A stretch of DNA of 45,392 nucleotides from Rhodospirillales bacterium (GTDB lineage: Bacteria; Pseudomonadota; Alphaproteobacteria; Micavibrionales; UBA2020). The stretch is taken from contig PLXM01000153.1 of assembly GCA_003153235.1 (NCBI GenBank), positions 1 through 45,392 on the forward strand, in the 5' to 3' direction. Shown one piece after another: positions 15,641 to 25,023 of this stretch (position 1 is its first letter; every line of letters starts with the position of its first letter). The position numbers and the translations under genes are program-made. Below the pieces are notes generated by a model. The model made no database searches and was not told the origin of the DNA. It worked only from the letters and a program-made list of their open reading frames with translations.

Positions 15641-18600
15641 TCCGTCCAGTGCGAACTGAACCTGATGCCCCTGCAGCTCCAGCAGCATCTGTGTGGTCAG
15701 AGCCGCGTCAACGTTATCATCTACGATAAGGACACGACGGCCTGTGGATGGCGTCTTTTTGGGCGCAACGGTTGGCTCTAGAGGAAGAGAAACTTCCGTT
15801 TCTGAAATAATTGGCAGGCGGACAATGAATTCGCTGCCCTTCTTTCGGCCCTCGCTTCTGGCCTCAACGGTTCCGCCGTGTAGCTCAACAAGACGGCGCA
15901 CAAGCGTGAGTCCGAGGCCCAAGCCACCCTGTTTTCTGTCGAGTGAACGTTCTGCCTGAACAAAAAGGTCAAAGATATAAGGCAGAATGTCGGAAGATAT
16001 GCCGATACCATTATCAATAACCCGGATGAGCGCGTTATCCTTTTCACATTCAAGCGTCACGGTAATATGACCGCCGGGCTCGGTATATTTGGAGGCATTG
16101 ATCAACAGGTTAGAGACGATTTGTTCGAGGCGGATGGGGTCACCTTTGATAATCATACCTTCTTTAGGAAGCGACACGGAAAGTTCATGCTGGCGCGCCT
16201 CGAAATGATTGCGCACACTTTCCACGGTCTGATTGACTAATTGCACCAGATCAACCGGCTCTTTTTTGAGGACAATTATACCGCTTGTGATGCGGGACAC
16301 ATCAAGAAGGTCATCGACGAGCCGGACCATTTTCCGAAGCTGGCGATCCATGACGCTCTTGAGTTCTTTTCTCGCTTTTTCATCTACATCATCGCGCTTT
16401 AATATATCCAGGGCGTTACGAATAGGCGTTAACGGATTGCGCAGTTCGTGAGCCAGCATCGCCAGAAACTCATCCTTGTGGCGGTCATTATCTTTAAGGG
16501 TATTAAGCGCCGTTCTGTAATCGGACACATCCTCGATAGCGAGAAGAATCTGGAGTTGCCCGCCTCCGACCAGTTGCGTGCCATTCAGACGCATCGTCTT
16601 CTTCCCAACATTGGGAAAGACATGAGTGATTTCGCAGTCTTTGAACGAGGTGTCCTTTAAAAGAAGAGCTTGCAGGAACTCACGCAATTCAGGAATATCC
16701 CACTGCTTGTCCCCCAGATCATAAAGGAGCCGTCCCTCGGTTGTCTCCGGCGTCGTTTTAAAAGATTTATAGAAGGCCGGATTTGCACGAAGGATGCAGA
16801 GGTTTTCATCCAGTACCAGAAAGGGCTGGGTCACTGTCTTGATCGTTGTCTCAGCATAATTGATCGCCGTTCTATAGTCAGAGACATCTTCGATGGCGAG
16901 AAGAATCTTGAACTGTTCCACTCCGGTTAGATTCTTGCCATTCAAGCGCATCGTCTTCTTCCCGATATTGGGGAAGGCGTGGGTTATTTCACAGTCCTTG
17001 AATGAGGTGTCTTTTAAAAGTAGAGCCTGCAGGAACTCACGCAATTCAGGAATATCCCACTGCCTGTCACCCAGATCATACAGGAGGCAGCCTTCAGTCG
17101 TCTCCGGCGTCGTCTTGAAAGTTTTATAGAAGGCAGGGTTTGCCCGCAGGATGTGAAGGTTTTCATCCAGTACCAGAAATGGCTGGTGCGCTGTTTTGGT
17201 AACTTCCTCGGCATAATTGAGCGCCAGTTTCAGCTTATCGTTCAATACATTGAGTTCGCGATTGCGGTGGTGCATTTCTTCGTTGGTGGTAACGAGTTCT
17301 TCATTGGCTGACTGCAGCTCTTCTTTGGAAGTTTCCAGTTCCTCGTTGGTGCTTTGAAATTCCTCGTTACTGGAAAGAAGTTCTTCCTGAGACGCCTGCA
17401 GCTCCTCTTTGGTGACCTCATATTCTTCCACCATTGTGCGGATATAATCACGCGTATCGTCGAGTTCCCGTTTTGACCGCAACAATTCATCATCATTACT
17501 TCCTTGTTGCGCATCTCTCCTGCCAGACTTCATGCCTTGGCGGACAAATCTTCCGAATTCCAGCCAGAAACCCGGCACCTCCGCCATTGAACGCGCCGGA
17601 TGAATCTTGTCTTCAAAAAAGATAAGGAAGCGAGGCTCTTCTGCTGCAGACCGTTGCACAGGAATCACTTCCAGCGTTATCTCTCTGTTTCCCCCGGAGG
17701 CCTCTACCCGCAGGCCGGGTATGCGTACCGGTGCGCCGTCTTTGCCCGCTTTCTGGACTGCTTTACTGAGCTCGACGATCAGCCCGGGTCTTGCAAGCTT
17801 CTGGAGGTTTGTATCCGGCGGGCCGGAAGGCAGCGTCAGATAAGGATCGGTGTCGCCGCGAAGCTCCAGAATGTTCATATTTTTGTCGCAAAGCACTGAT
17901 GCCGGAACGTAACGGCCAAGAGTTATCCGGTCTACCTCCCGTTTCTGTTGCTCGGCTTCCGTATACTTTTTCTGTGAGAAATCGGGATAAGAAGAAGGGA
18001 ACGGAGGAGGAGAAGAAAGAGAATGTACGGTCTTCCCGGTAGAATCTTCCAGATACTTCAGTTGAGACTGCACAGGAAGGGGTTTCTTGGTATAGAACTT
18101 AATCTTCTTATCGTCCGAAAGAGTAAAGATATCTGTAAATCCGCCGATATTCTCGGCGGGGCCCAGCATGAGAATCCCCTCGGGTTTCAGCGCATAGTGA
18201 AATAACGGAATAACGCGCTTTTGCATCAGCGGATTCAAATAGATCAACAGGTTGCGGCAGCTGATCAGATCCAGCCGTGAAAAAGGCGGGTCGCTCGTTA
18301 CGTTATGGCGCGCAAAAATGCAGAGATCGCGCACGGATTTTGAAACCTGATAATGGTCACCGGTTTTGACGAAGAATTTTTCCAGCCGCTCGGGCGATAC
18401 GTTGCGCGCGATGTTCCCGACATAAATTCCGGCGCGGGCTATCTGAAGAGCATCTTCGCTGACATCGGTGCCGAAGATCTGGATTTGCAGGCCAATACCG
18501 TGTTCCCTAAGATATTCAAGGCAACAAATAGCAAGAGAATAGACTTCCTCTCCTGTTGAACAGCCCGCTACCCAGATCCGCAATGGACCCTTGGTAGAGT

Positions 18601-19573
18601 GCTCCTCTATTATCCGGGGGAACACATAGTGGATGAGGTTGTCGAAAGTATCCGAATCGCGGAAAAAGCTGGTGACGCGGATTAAAAAATCCTGACATAG
18701 GGACTTCAACTCGCCGGGATTGGCCTCAAGAAAGTTAATATAATCCGGCACACTATTCAAATTCTGCAACTTAATGCGGCGTGCGAGACGCCGTTTTATA
18801 GTGCCGCTCTTATAGTGTGTGAAATCCAGATTGCAGGTGCCCTGCAGGAGGCGAAATATCTGTTTCAAGTTTTTTTCATCGCCGACTAAGCGTTCGAGAT
18901 CGTCTGTTGACGTGCCTACCCGTAATGGATGGCGGCTGATACGCACGAGTTCCGAGGCAATTTCTGGCGGCGCCAGAACAAAGTCAACACATCCGAGCCC
19001 TACGGCTGCGCGCGGCATGCTGCTGTATTGGGCCGACATCTCATCCTGCGCAAAGGTGATGCCGCCTTCGTTTTTAATGGATTGTATGCCGAGTGCGCCG
19101 TCCGACCCGGCACCGGAGAGGGATATGCCGATGGCGTTAGACCCTTGATCTTCAGCAAGAGAGTGAAACAGGTCGTCGATGGGCATGGGAAATCCCGCTG
19201 TGTTGCTACGCGGTTTGAGGACGAGACGGCACTCCACGATAGTCAAGGCGGCATTAGGCGGAATGATGTAGACGTGGTTCGGCTCGACCGGATGCCCCTC
19301 TGCCGCATCTGTAACCGACATCCTGGTTTTCTTGGATAAAATCTCGGCCAGCGCGCTCACATGATCGGGTGCCAGATGCTGGACAATAATAAACGCCATG
19401 CCGGTGTCAGGAGGGAGACTTTTTAAAAGTTCGCCAATCGCTTCCAGCCCGCCTGCGGAAGCCCCGATCCCGACAATGGGGAAGGACGCTTTCAATGGCG
19501 GCTGCTCCGGCTTGGCCTCATTTTCTTTATTCTGGGAAGTCGGGGGGGGGCGATTCCTGCTGGTGGGGGTCAT
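15626..19573 (-). CDS. CheB-CheR-PAS-PAS hybrid histidine kinase
   Basis: 1315-residue multidomain sensor. In order: CheB methylesterase (about 25-210, [14 protein letters not shown] and IVQHLAPDH), CheR methyltransferase (about 225-480, [16 protein letters not shown]), a coiled coil of repeated [10 protein letters not shown] units (about 705-785), two nearly identical PAS domains (about 785-1022), HisKA with [10 protein letters not shown] (phospho-accepting H1042), HATPase ([24 protein letters not shown]), then the first third of a receiver. The frame ends in LDGPFRH because of a one-base shift; the missing receiver half lies out of frame at 15388-15640. It is cytoplasmic as far as visible: no membrane segment. 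Such fusions are common sensors in alphaproteobacteria; the signal is unknown. It sits between the two UmuC copies with no cognate regulator nearby. Confidence 0.88.
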   Translation of the reverse strand: MTPTSRNRPPPTSQNKENEAKPEQPPLKASFPIVGIGASAGGLEAIGELLKSLPPDTGMAFIIVQHLAPDHVSALAEILSKKTRMSVTDAAEGHPVEPNHVYIIPPNAALTIVECRLVLKPRSNTAGFPMPIDDLFHSLAEDQGSNAIGISLSGAGSDGALGIQSIKNEGGITFAQDEMSAQYSSMPRAAVGLGCVDFVLAPPEIASELVRISRHPLRVGTSTDDLERLVGDEKNLKQIFRLLQGTCNLDFTHYKSGTIKRRLARRIKLQNLNSVPDYINFLEANPGELKSLCQDFLIRVTSFFRDSDTFDNLIHYVFPRIIEEHSTKGPLRIWVAGCSTGEEVYSLAICCLEYLREHGIGLQIQIFGTDVSEDALQIARAGIYVGNIARNVSPERLEKFFVKTGDHYQVSKSVRDLCIFARHNVTSDPPFSRLDLISCRNLLIYLNPLMQKRVIPLFHYALKPEGILMLGPAENIGGFTDIFTLSDDKKIKFYTKKPLPVQSQLKYLEDSTGKTVHSLSSPPPFPSSYPDFSQKKYTEAEQQKREVDRITLGRYVPASVLCDKNMNILELRGDTDPYLTLPSGPPDTNLQKLARPGLIVELSKAVQKAGKDGAPVRIPGLRVEASGGNREITLEVIPVQRSAAEEPRFLIFFEDKIHPARSMAEVPGFWLEFGRFVRQGMKSGRRDAQQGSNDDELLRSKRELDDTRDYIRTMVEEYEVTKEELQASQEELLSSNEEFQSTNEELETSKEELQSANEELVTTNEEMHHRNRELNVLNDKLKLALNYAEEVTKTAHQPFLVLDENLHILRANPAFYKTFKTTPETTEGCLLYDLGDRQWDIPELREFLQALLLKDTSFKDCEITHAFPNIGKKTMRLNGKNLTGVEQFKILLAIEDVSDYRTAINYAETTIKTVTQPFLVLDENLCILRANPAFYKSFKTTPETTEGRLLYDLGDKQWDIPELREFLQALLLKDTSFKDCEITHVFPNVGKKTMRLNGTQLVGGGQLQILLAIEDVSDYRTALNTLKDNDRHKDEFLAMLAHELRNPLTPIRNALDILKRDDVDEKARKELKSVMDRQLRKMVRLVDDLLDVSRITSGIIVLKKEPVDLVQLVNQTVESVRNHFEARQHELSVSLPKEGMIIKGDPIRLEQIVSNLLINASKYTEPGGHITVTLECEKDNALIRVIDNGIGISSDILPYIFDLFVQAERSLDRKQGGLGLGLTLVRRLVELHGGTVEARSEGRKKGSEFIVRLPIISETEVSLPLEPTVAPKKTPSTGRRVLIVDDNVDAALTTQMLLELQGHQVQFALDGPFRH
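16504..17217 (-). repeat. Tandem duplication of a PAS-encoding unit
   Basis: Two adjacent units with a 357-bp period (119 codons) encode PAS domains that share long identical stretches such as [20 protein letters not shown]. The DNA copies are still highly similar, so the duplication is fairly recent or kept alike by conversion. The reading frame is preserved. Confidence 0.85.
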
Positions 19574-19860
19574 ACTTAGTTTTCCATTCGCGCTTAATGT
19601 TTTAACGCCAGCTCAGGATAAAGAATGCTGTTCCATTCTTTGCCGCGAATTGATTCTCATGGACTCTGCGCTCATATGAGACAACTACCTAGCTTTATAT
19701 TATCGATATTATCATAATTTTTATTACAGCCTGTTTTATTGGTCAGCAGTGCCATCACGCACTGCACCTTGCGCGTACACCACCACGAGACTGAGCCGCC
19801 AGGAAACGAGAGCAGGATTGCAATACTTTTTTTAATTCACTACTGCGGATCGGAAGGAGA
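19574..19860. other. Gene-free spacer
   Basis: No plausible gene. It contains the 10-bp palindrome CTCATATGAG (19671-19680) and an A/T-rich stretch at 19690-19740 that may hold the kinase promoter on the minus strand. No clear terminator was seen for the restriction gene ending at 19861. Confidence 0.4.
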
Positions 19861-22527
19861 TCAGGCTGCTGCTGCCGGTTTATGACAGTACTGTGTCGAC
19901 AACCCCGCTAGCGTCGTGCTTGGTTTCACAGCATCATGAGGGATCAGGAGATAACGCCAGGGCTTGCCACCATGTTCTTTTTCATGCTGGGAGGCGAACT
20001 CACACCATTTGACGGCAGCCTTGGCTTTCTGCTGCACGTCATCGTCGGAAATTTCATCGGCGCGCTTGATTTCGCAAAGAAATTTCTCTGTTGCGGTTTC
20101 GATGACGAAGTCCGGTTCATAGCCATCATTGTCGCTGTAGTATATTTTCACGTCATTACGGCCCGGCTTGAACCATTTGAGAACGGATTTTTCATCTTCC
20201 AGCAGAACCGCCATTTGTCGCTCTGAATCCGAGTCAAATTTCTGCTGCGGATACAGGCATTTGCTGAAACCCTCAAATATCATCCCGCGAATGTCCTGTT
20301 TCAGATCGACGTTCATGCGGAAGGAACGGACTTTTTCGCCTGAGTCAATCGTGACAGACCCCATTTTTGGGCGCTCAAAACCGCGCGTAATGGATGCCTG
20401 ATAATCCGAATATCCCGCCTTCACATGCTTTGACATCTGTCCGTGGATCAGGTCGGCCAGTTTCTGGCGATAGAACTGGACGACATTTTTGATGTCTTCC
20501 GGCTTCGACAGGTATCCGGAAACGTATTTCACCATCTGCCCTGCCAGCTTATAAAGCAGGTCGGCGTGGTCATCGTATGAAATATCATCAAAATCGATCA
20601 GCGCAGATACGATGGAATCTTCCAGCTTCTCTTCTGCATGAATGCCATTTTGCTGCGTCAACTGTTCTCTCTCTGCCGTACGCAAATGTTGGATCAGGAT
20701 ATTATCATCCACAGGTTGCAGGCGCGGCAGATCGGCGGTCGACAGATCAAAATCCGTAAAGCTGTAACTGTCAGCCTCTACCGGCGTCACCGTGACGCGG
20801 GGAATGTCGATGGTGTTATGCACATAGGCTTCTGTCACCTTGCGAACGATCTTCTCGACATCCTGCTTTTCGACAATACCTTCAAGCGTACCCTGTTTCG
20901 GCAGGAGGAGTTCTGTTACGCGAGCTACGATCTGTCCCTGAATTTCCTCTTTTTGCAGGTTGCGGGAAGACGGCAGTTTTTCGAATTCTTTGATGACGGC
21001 CATAGTTTGCAGAGCGACAGGGCGCTCCACTTCGGTGAACAAAGGCTTTTGCTCTTTTGAAGCCCCCTCGATGATCAGGTCTATTTTCGATTTTATCTCG
21101 ACAGCCTGTTTTGGTCTGGCGCTGATATCTTTGCCGATGATGACGCCGACGCGGATGATGGAGTGCTTGTCATTGGCTTCGCGGATGATTTCATCGAATT
21201 TATCATGCGCGACGATGGTCAGCCGGTCTACGGCGGTCACGCCCGTGCGCTTGCCATACGGCAGACGAAGCCCGCGCCCGATGGATTGCTCCACCAGCGT
21301 GCGCGAATTTGCGGCGCGGAGCGGGACGATGGTGTACAGATTCGTTACGTCCCAGCCCTCTTTCAGCATGTTGACGTGGATGACGATCTCGGTCGGTTCA
21401 TCCGGATTTTCGACAGCCAAAAGACGCTCGACCGTCTCATCCTTCTCTTCGCCTTTTTGGGCGGAGTGGACTGTGATCACGCGGTCTTTATATTTCCCCT
21501 CAAAAAAATCATTCGATTTGATGAGCGCCATGAGACTTTCGGCATGCGTCGTATCCTGCGCCACGACCAGGATGAACGGTTTGACGTAGGGCTTCTGATT
21601 ATTGTCGGCATAGACTTTCAGCTCGGCCTTGACGTTCTCATGGATGCAGATGGCGTCTTCCAGCTTGATTTTCTCCAGCTGGTCTTCGCTGAACGCCTTG
21701 GCATCAAAGTTTTCGCGCGTGGCGACGGCGGGTTCCTTGACGTAGCCGTCTTCCATCGCTTTGAACAGCGGATAAGCATAAATAACGTTTTTGAACGGTA
21801 CTGCTGTTTTGCCGCTTTCGATCTGCGGTGTCGCCGTGAGCTCAAGGCCGATGACAGGGTTCAGCTCGTTGATCGCCTTTACGCCAGCCGATGCCCGATA
21901 ACGGTGAGACTCGTCCATCAACAGGACAAGGTCGTCCAGCTTCGACAGGTATTCAAAATAGCTCTCACCGATATATTCGGAAAGACGTTTGATGCGCGGT
22001 GCCGCTCCGCCCCGGACTTCGGAGTTAATTTTTGAGATATTGAAAATGTTGATGTGGATGCTCTCTGCCTGCCCGAACATATCCGTGCCGCGTACGCCGC
22101 GACCGCTCTCGTAATTGTCGCCGGTGATGATTTCCGGCGGGTGGATGGCGAATTCGGCAATGCCCTGAAAAACGTATTTTTTGGTATTCGGCGTAAAATC
22201 CGCAATCAGCTTGTTGTAAATGGTCAGGTTTGGAGCCAGCACGAAGAAGTGTTTCATGCCATGTGTCAGGTGCAGATAAGAAATAAACGCGCCCATCAGG
22301 CGGGTCTTGCCGACGCCGGTGGCAAGCGCAAAGCAAATCGACGGAAAATCGCGCTCAAAATCCTCCACGCTGGGGAATTCTGACTTTATGGTTTCAAGCG
22401 CGGCGACGACATCACGGTCTTTATTCAGCTTGATGATCTCGCTAATCCGCGCCAGAATTTCGAGAGAATCTTTCTGCGGAACCCGCAGAGACAGACGGTT
22501 CGCGATGGAATTGGCGTTTTTATTCAT
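19861..22527 (-). CDS. res: Type III restriction enzyme, Res subunit
   Basis: 888-residue ATP-dependent restriction subunit. SF2 helicase motifs: Walker A ATGVGKT (69-75), DESH box (205-208), ELTATPQIE (motif III region) and EQSIGRGLRLP (motif VI). A C-terminal nuclease of PD-(D/E)XK type is visible as GYEPDFVIETATEKFLCEIKRADE split as PDF...EIK. Res acts with the Mod subunit and cuts DNA lacking methylation at head-to-head sites. It is the last gene of a four-gene operon, 11 bp after mod. Length is normal for the family and the motifs look intact, so activity is expected. Confidence 0.92.
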   Translation of the reverse strand: MNKNANSIANRLSLRVPQKDSLEILARISEIIKLNKDRDVVAALETIKSEFPSVEDFERDFPSICFALATGVGKTRLMGAFISYLHLTHGMKHFFVLAPNLTIYNKLIADFTPNTKKYVFQGIAEFAIHPPEIITGDNYESGRGVRGTDMFGQAESIHINIFNISKINSEVRGGAAPRIKRLSEYIGESYFEYLSKLDDLVLLMDESHRYRASAGVKAINELNPVIGLELTATPQIESGKTAVPFKNVIYAYPLFKAMEDGYVKEPAVATRENFDAKAFSEDQLEKIKLEDAICIHENVKAELKVYADNNQKPYVKPFILVVAQDTTHAESLMALIKSNDFFEGKYKDRVITVHSAQKGEEKDETVERLLAVENPDEPTEIVIHVNMLKEGWDVTNLYTIVPLRAANSRTLVEQSIGRGLRLPYGKRTGVTAVDRLTIVAHDKFDEIIREANDKHSIIRVGVIIGKDISARPKQAVEIKSKIDLIIEGASKEQKPLFTEVERPVALQTMAVIKEFEKLPSSRNLQKEEIQGQIVARVTELLLPKQGTLEGIVEKQDVEKIVRKVTEAYVHNTIDIPRVTVTPVEADSYSFTDFDLSTADLPRLQPVDDNILIQHLRTAEREQLTQQNGIHAEEKLEDSIVSALIDFDDISYDDHADLLYKLAGQMVKYVSGYLSKPEDIKNVVQFYRQKLADLIHGQMSKHVKAGYSDYQASITRGFERPKMGSVTIDSGEKVRSFRMNVDLKQDIRGMIFEGFSKCLYPQQKFDSDSERQMAVLLEDEKSVLKWFKPGRNDVKIYYSDNDGYEPDFVIETATEKFLCEIKRADEISDDDVQQKAKAAVKWCEFASQHEKEHGGKPWRYLLIPHDAVKPSTTLAGLSTQYCHKPAAAA

Positions 22528-22538
22528 GGATGTCTGCC

Positions 22539-24278
22539 TTATTTACGTTTTACGGATGTCTTTTTGGCATCTGCGTCGTCGCCAAAGAGCGGCAGGTCGC
22601 CGGAGGCCTGTTTTGCTGCACGCTTTGCCCGAACGGTCGGGATATTGGTGGAGGGTTCCGGCTCCAGCATCGGCAGGTTCTGGACGTTCAGGCTGTAGTC
22701 GTCCTTGTCCCATTCGCATTTGTCGAGAACGGCGCGCGGAATTTTCTTGACGGTCAGATTTTCGAATTTGTCGGCATTGCCCCGGAAGGCGGCGCAGCAG
22801 ATAAGCAGGGTGCGGTTCTCTCCCGCCTCCTCGGACAGTGCCGACAGTTGCCCCTGATCGAGCGTCTGCGTCGTCACATATATAAAGTCGGTCTCGGTCG
22901 AATGCCCCTGCTGCCAGTACACCGTATCGCTCGGCGCATAGGTGAAGCCCATCAGCTTGCACATCGCCTGCGACAGCATGACGGGGTTGTATTCTTTGTT
23001 GATGACGGGCTGGTTGTATTTGTCGAAGGTAATCAGCGACGGCGCAAGGCTGTAATACCGGAACCCGCCGCCGCCTTTCCAGCCGACAGCCTCAGAAATG
23101 CCGCCCTGATCCTCGCCAGAAATGACTTTTTGCAGACGCGGGATGATGTGCGTATGGCAATGTTCACCCAGCTCCACCATAATCCAGCGCCGACCCATTT
23201 TTTGTGCGACAGCGCCGGTGGTGCCGGAACCGGCGAAAGAGTCGAGGACGAGGTCATTGGGGTTTGTTGAAAGAGCAAGAATTCTTTTCAAAAGTCTTTC
23301 TGGCTTCGGCGTTGAAAATAGCTGCTCGAGCTCAGGAAGAAGTTTTGCATTTTCAGCCTTTGCCTCTTGGTTATGCCCCACATCCTCAGAAAGCCACAGC
23401 GTAGACGGTACAACGCCGTCTTTCCCTTCTTTTAAATATCTCTTTAAACGGGGCTGGTTTTTTCCATCTGCCCCCCACCATATTCTTCCCTCTGTATTAA
23501 AGGCCTGTATTGTTTCAAGAGAGTAACCCCAGCACCTTCCTTTTGGAGGTAATATCTCCTCGTTATGGGGACTTATTATTGGGAATAGCCCAGAAGATTT
23601 TCCGGTGGCAGCATACTGCTTTCCGCGTTGTCCCGAAGTTAAGCTTACATGCAGAGGGCTTGATGTCCAAGAACCGCGTGGATCATTATCAGGGTTTTTA
23701 TATTCTTCCGTATTCCGATCACTTCTCTCAATCATACCCATTTTAAAGCTCAATAAATTTTTCGCATAAACTAAAACCATATCCGTCGCAGAAGAAAAAG
23801 TGACTGCATTATTGTGAATGCTCGTCGTCTTCTGCCAAGTTATAGTCCCCATAAAATTAATGCGTCCAAAAATTTCATCACAGAGCGTTTTTAAATAATG
23901 CCCCTCGGCATCATCTATTGTAATCCAAATAGAGCCTTCATCTGATATTAGCTTGTTCAAAATTTCAAGACGATCACGCATAAGTCCGAGCCATATCGAA
24001 TGCTCGATGCCGTCATCATAATGTTCGAATGCCGAACCCGTATTGTACGGCGGGTCGATAAAGACGCATTTGACCTTCCCTGCATACTCCTGCTCCAGCG
24101 CCTTCAACGCCAACAGGTTGTCGCCAAAAATCAGCTTGTTGTCGAAAATATCGTTTTCCGTGACGCGGTGTCTGGCGTGATACGTCTTCGTATCGTCCTC
24201 CAGCAGAATGCGCGGCTCCAGCTTCGGGCGATGCTCCTTGCCGATCCATGTCAGTTCGAGTTTCTGTTTTTTGGTCAT
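22539..24278 (-). CDS. mod: Type III DNA methyltransferase, Mod subunit
   Basis: 579-residue adenine-N6 methyltransferase of the beta class: catalytic FIDPPYNTGSAFEHYDDGIE (DPPYN at 75-79) precedes the SAM-binding LDSFAGSGTTGAVAQ. The central region between them, rich in aromatic and charged residues (GTITWQKTTSIHNNA and following), is the target-recognition part and sets the unknown recognition sequence. The start overlaps the stop of the membrane protein gene (ATGA), so expression is coupled. It supplies self-protection for Res and is required for cleavage. Confidence 0.92.
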   Translation of the reverse strand: MTKKQKLELTWIGKEHRPKLEPRILLEDDTKTYHARHRVTENDIFDNKLIFGDNLLALKALEQEYAGKVKCVFIDPPYNTGSAFEHYDDGIEHSIWLGLMRDRLEILNKLISDEGSIWITIDDAEGHYLKTLCDEIFGRINFMGTITWQKTTSIHNNAVTFSSATDMVLVYAKNLLSFKMGMIERSDRNTEEYKNPDNDPRGSWTSSPLHVSLTSGQRGKQYAATGKSSGLFPIISPHNEEILPPKGRCWGYSLETIQAFNTEGRIWWGADGKNQPRLKRYLKEGKDGVVPSTLWLSEDVGHNQEAKAENAKLLPELEQLFSTPKPERLLKRILALSTNPNDLVLDSFAGSGTTGAVAQKMGRRWIMVELGEHCHTHIIPRLQKVISGEDQGGISEAVGWKGGGGFRYYSLAPSLITFDKYNQPVINKEYNPVMLSQAMCKLMGFTYAPSDTVYWQQGHSTETDFIYVTTQTLDQGQLSALSEEAGENRTLLICCAAFRGNADKFENLTVKKIPRAVLDKCEWDKDDYSLNVQNLPMLEPEPSTNIPTVRAKRAAKQASGDLPLFGDDADAKKTSVKRK

Positions 24279-25021
24279 GCCGCCGTCTTTCTATTATCAG
24301 AAATAATACCCCTATCCGGGTGAGTCGGGAATAGTTTTGATTGAACGAGACTTTCAATTTCTTTCATAAGGGGCTCTATTGATTTTTTACACATTTCATA
24401 AGCTTCAATTTTCATTTTATATTCTTTTGAATTTTCACCAACTCTATTGGAAACCCACGCCTTCCAAATAAGATCATCGATAGCATCAAACTTAGCTTTC
24501 AGGTCGGGGCTCAAGAAAATTCTGTTTTTTAAAAGATAGTCATGAAATCCATTAAATGCTGTATTGGCATCATTGATATCCTTCCAATTCAGAATCTCGG
24601 TATAACACTGATTTCTGTCCTGGCTACGGGACAGCCTGTCTTTTTGACCTTCAGAAAAATTAGAGCTCTTAAGAAAGTTTTGAAAATCATCGTCTGGCAT
24701 TTTTTTAAAGTCCGGTACTTCCCGAAATGACATCAGACATCGTTGAAGTGAAATGTGCGCATCATTTACCCTTGACCAGACTTCTGGAAGAACCTCATAT
24801 TCCTTATCGTGAAGTTTAAGCGTTCGGCTCAGCAGTAAGCTGATCTTTGATTTGACTTCCTCCAGCTCCCTTGCCTGTGCACCCCTATATTCTTCTAAAT
24901 TTTTTGCAAATTTATTCTCAATCCATTGAGAGCCTAAAAACCTAAAGAATAGGAAAGCAATAACAACCGCGCCGCCGGAGAAAACGACAATTTGTCCTAT
25001 AAAACTAAAAATTAACTCCAT
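24275..25021 (-). CDS. Membrane-anchored coiled-coil protein inside the type III operon
   Basis: 248 residues from ATG 25021 (254 from ATG 25039). The first 30 residues are one hydrophobic segment (FSFIGQIVVFSGGAVVIAFLFF), followed by a charged helical stretch (WIENKFAKNLEEYRGAQARELEEVKSKI region) and an alpha-helical soluble domain rich in Trp, Asp and Lys. I know no family for it. GGAGG lies eleven bases before ATG 25021, so I prefer that start. It sits between the SNF2 helicase and mod, where related operons often carry a small DUF4391 gene, and is coupled to mod by ATGA. A membrane component in a type III restriction operon is unusual and hints at an added sensor or effector. Confidence 0.7.
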   Translation of the reverse strand: MELIFSFIGQIVVFSGGAVVIAFLFFRFLGSQWIENKFAKNLEEYRGAQARELEEVKSKISLLLSRTLKLHDKEYEVLPEVWSRVNDAHISLQRCLMSFREVPDFKKMPDDDFQNFLKSSNFSEGQKDRLSRSQDRNQCYTEILNWKDINDANTAFNGFHDYLLKNRIFLSPDLKAKFDAIDDLIWKAWVSNRVGENSKEYKMKIEAYEMCKKSIEPLMKEIESLVQSKLFPTHPDRGIISDNRKTAA

Positions 25022-25023
25022 GT

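Noticed and set aside
19600-19640. Possible general-stress (EcfG) promoter, GGAAC then CGTT on the minus strand
   Set aside because: The spacer is about 22 bp instead of the 16-17 expected, so the match is weak.
20638-22383. Long plus-strand open frames opposite res
   Set aside because: They are antisense to a complete gene with clear helicase and nuclease motifs and have no motifs of their own.
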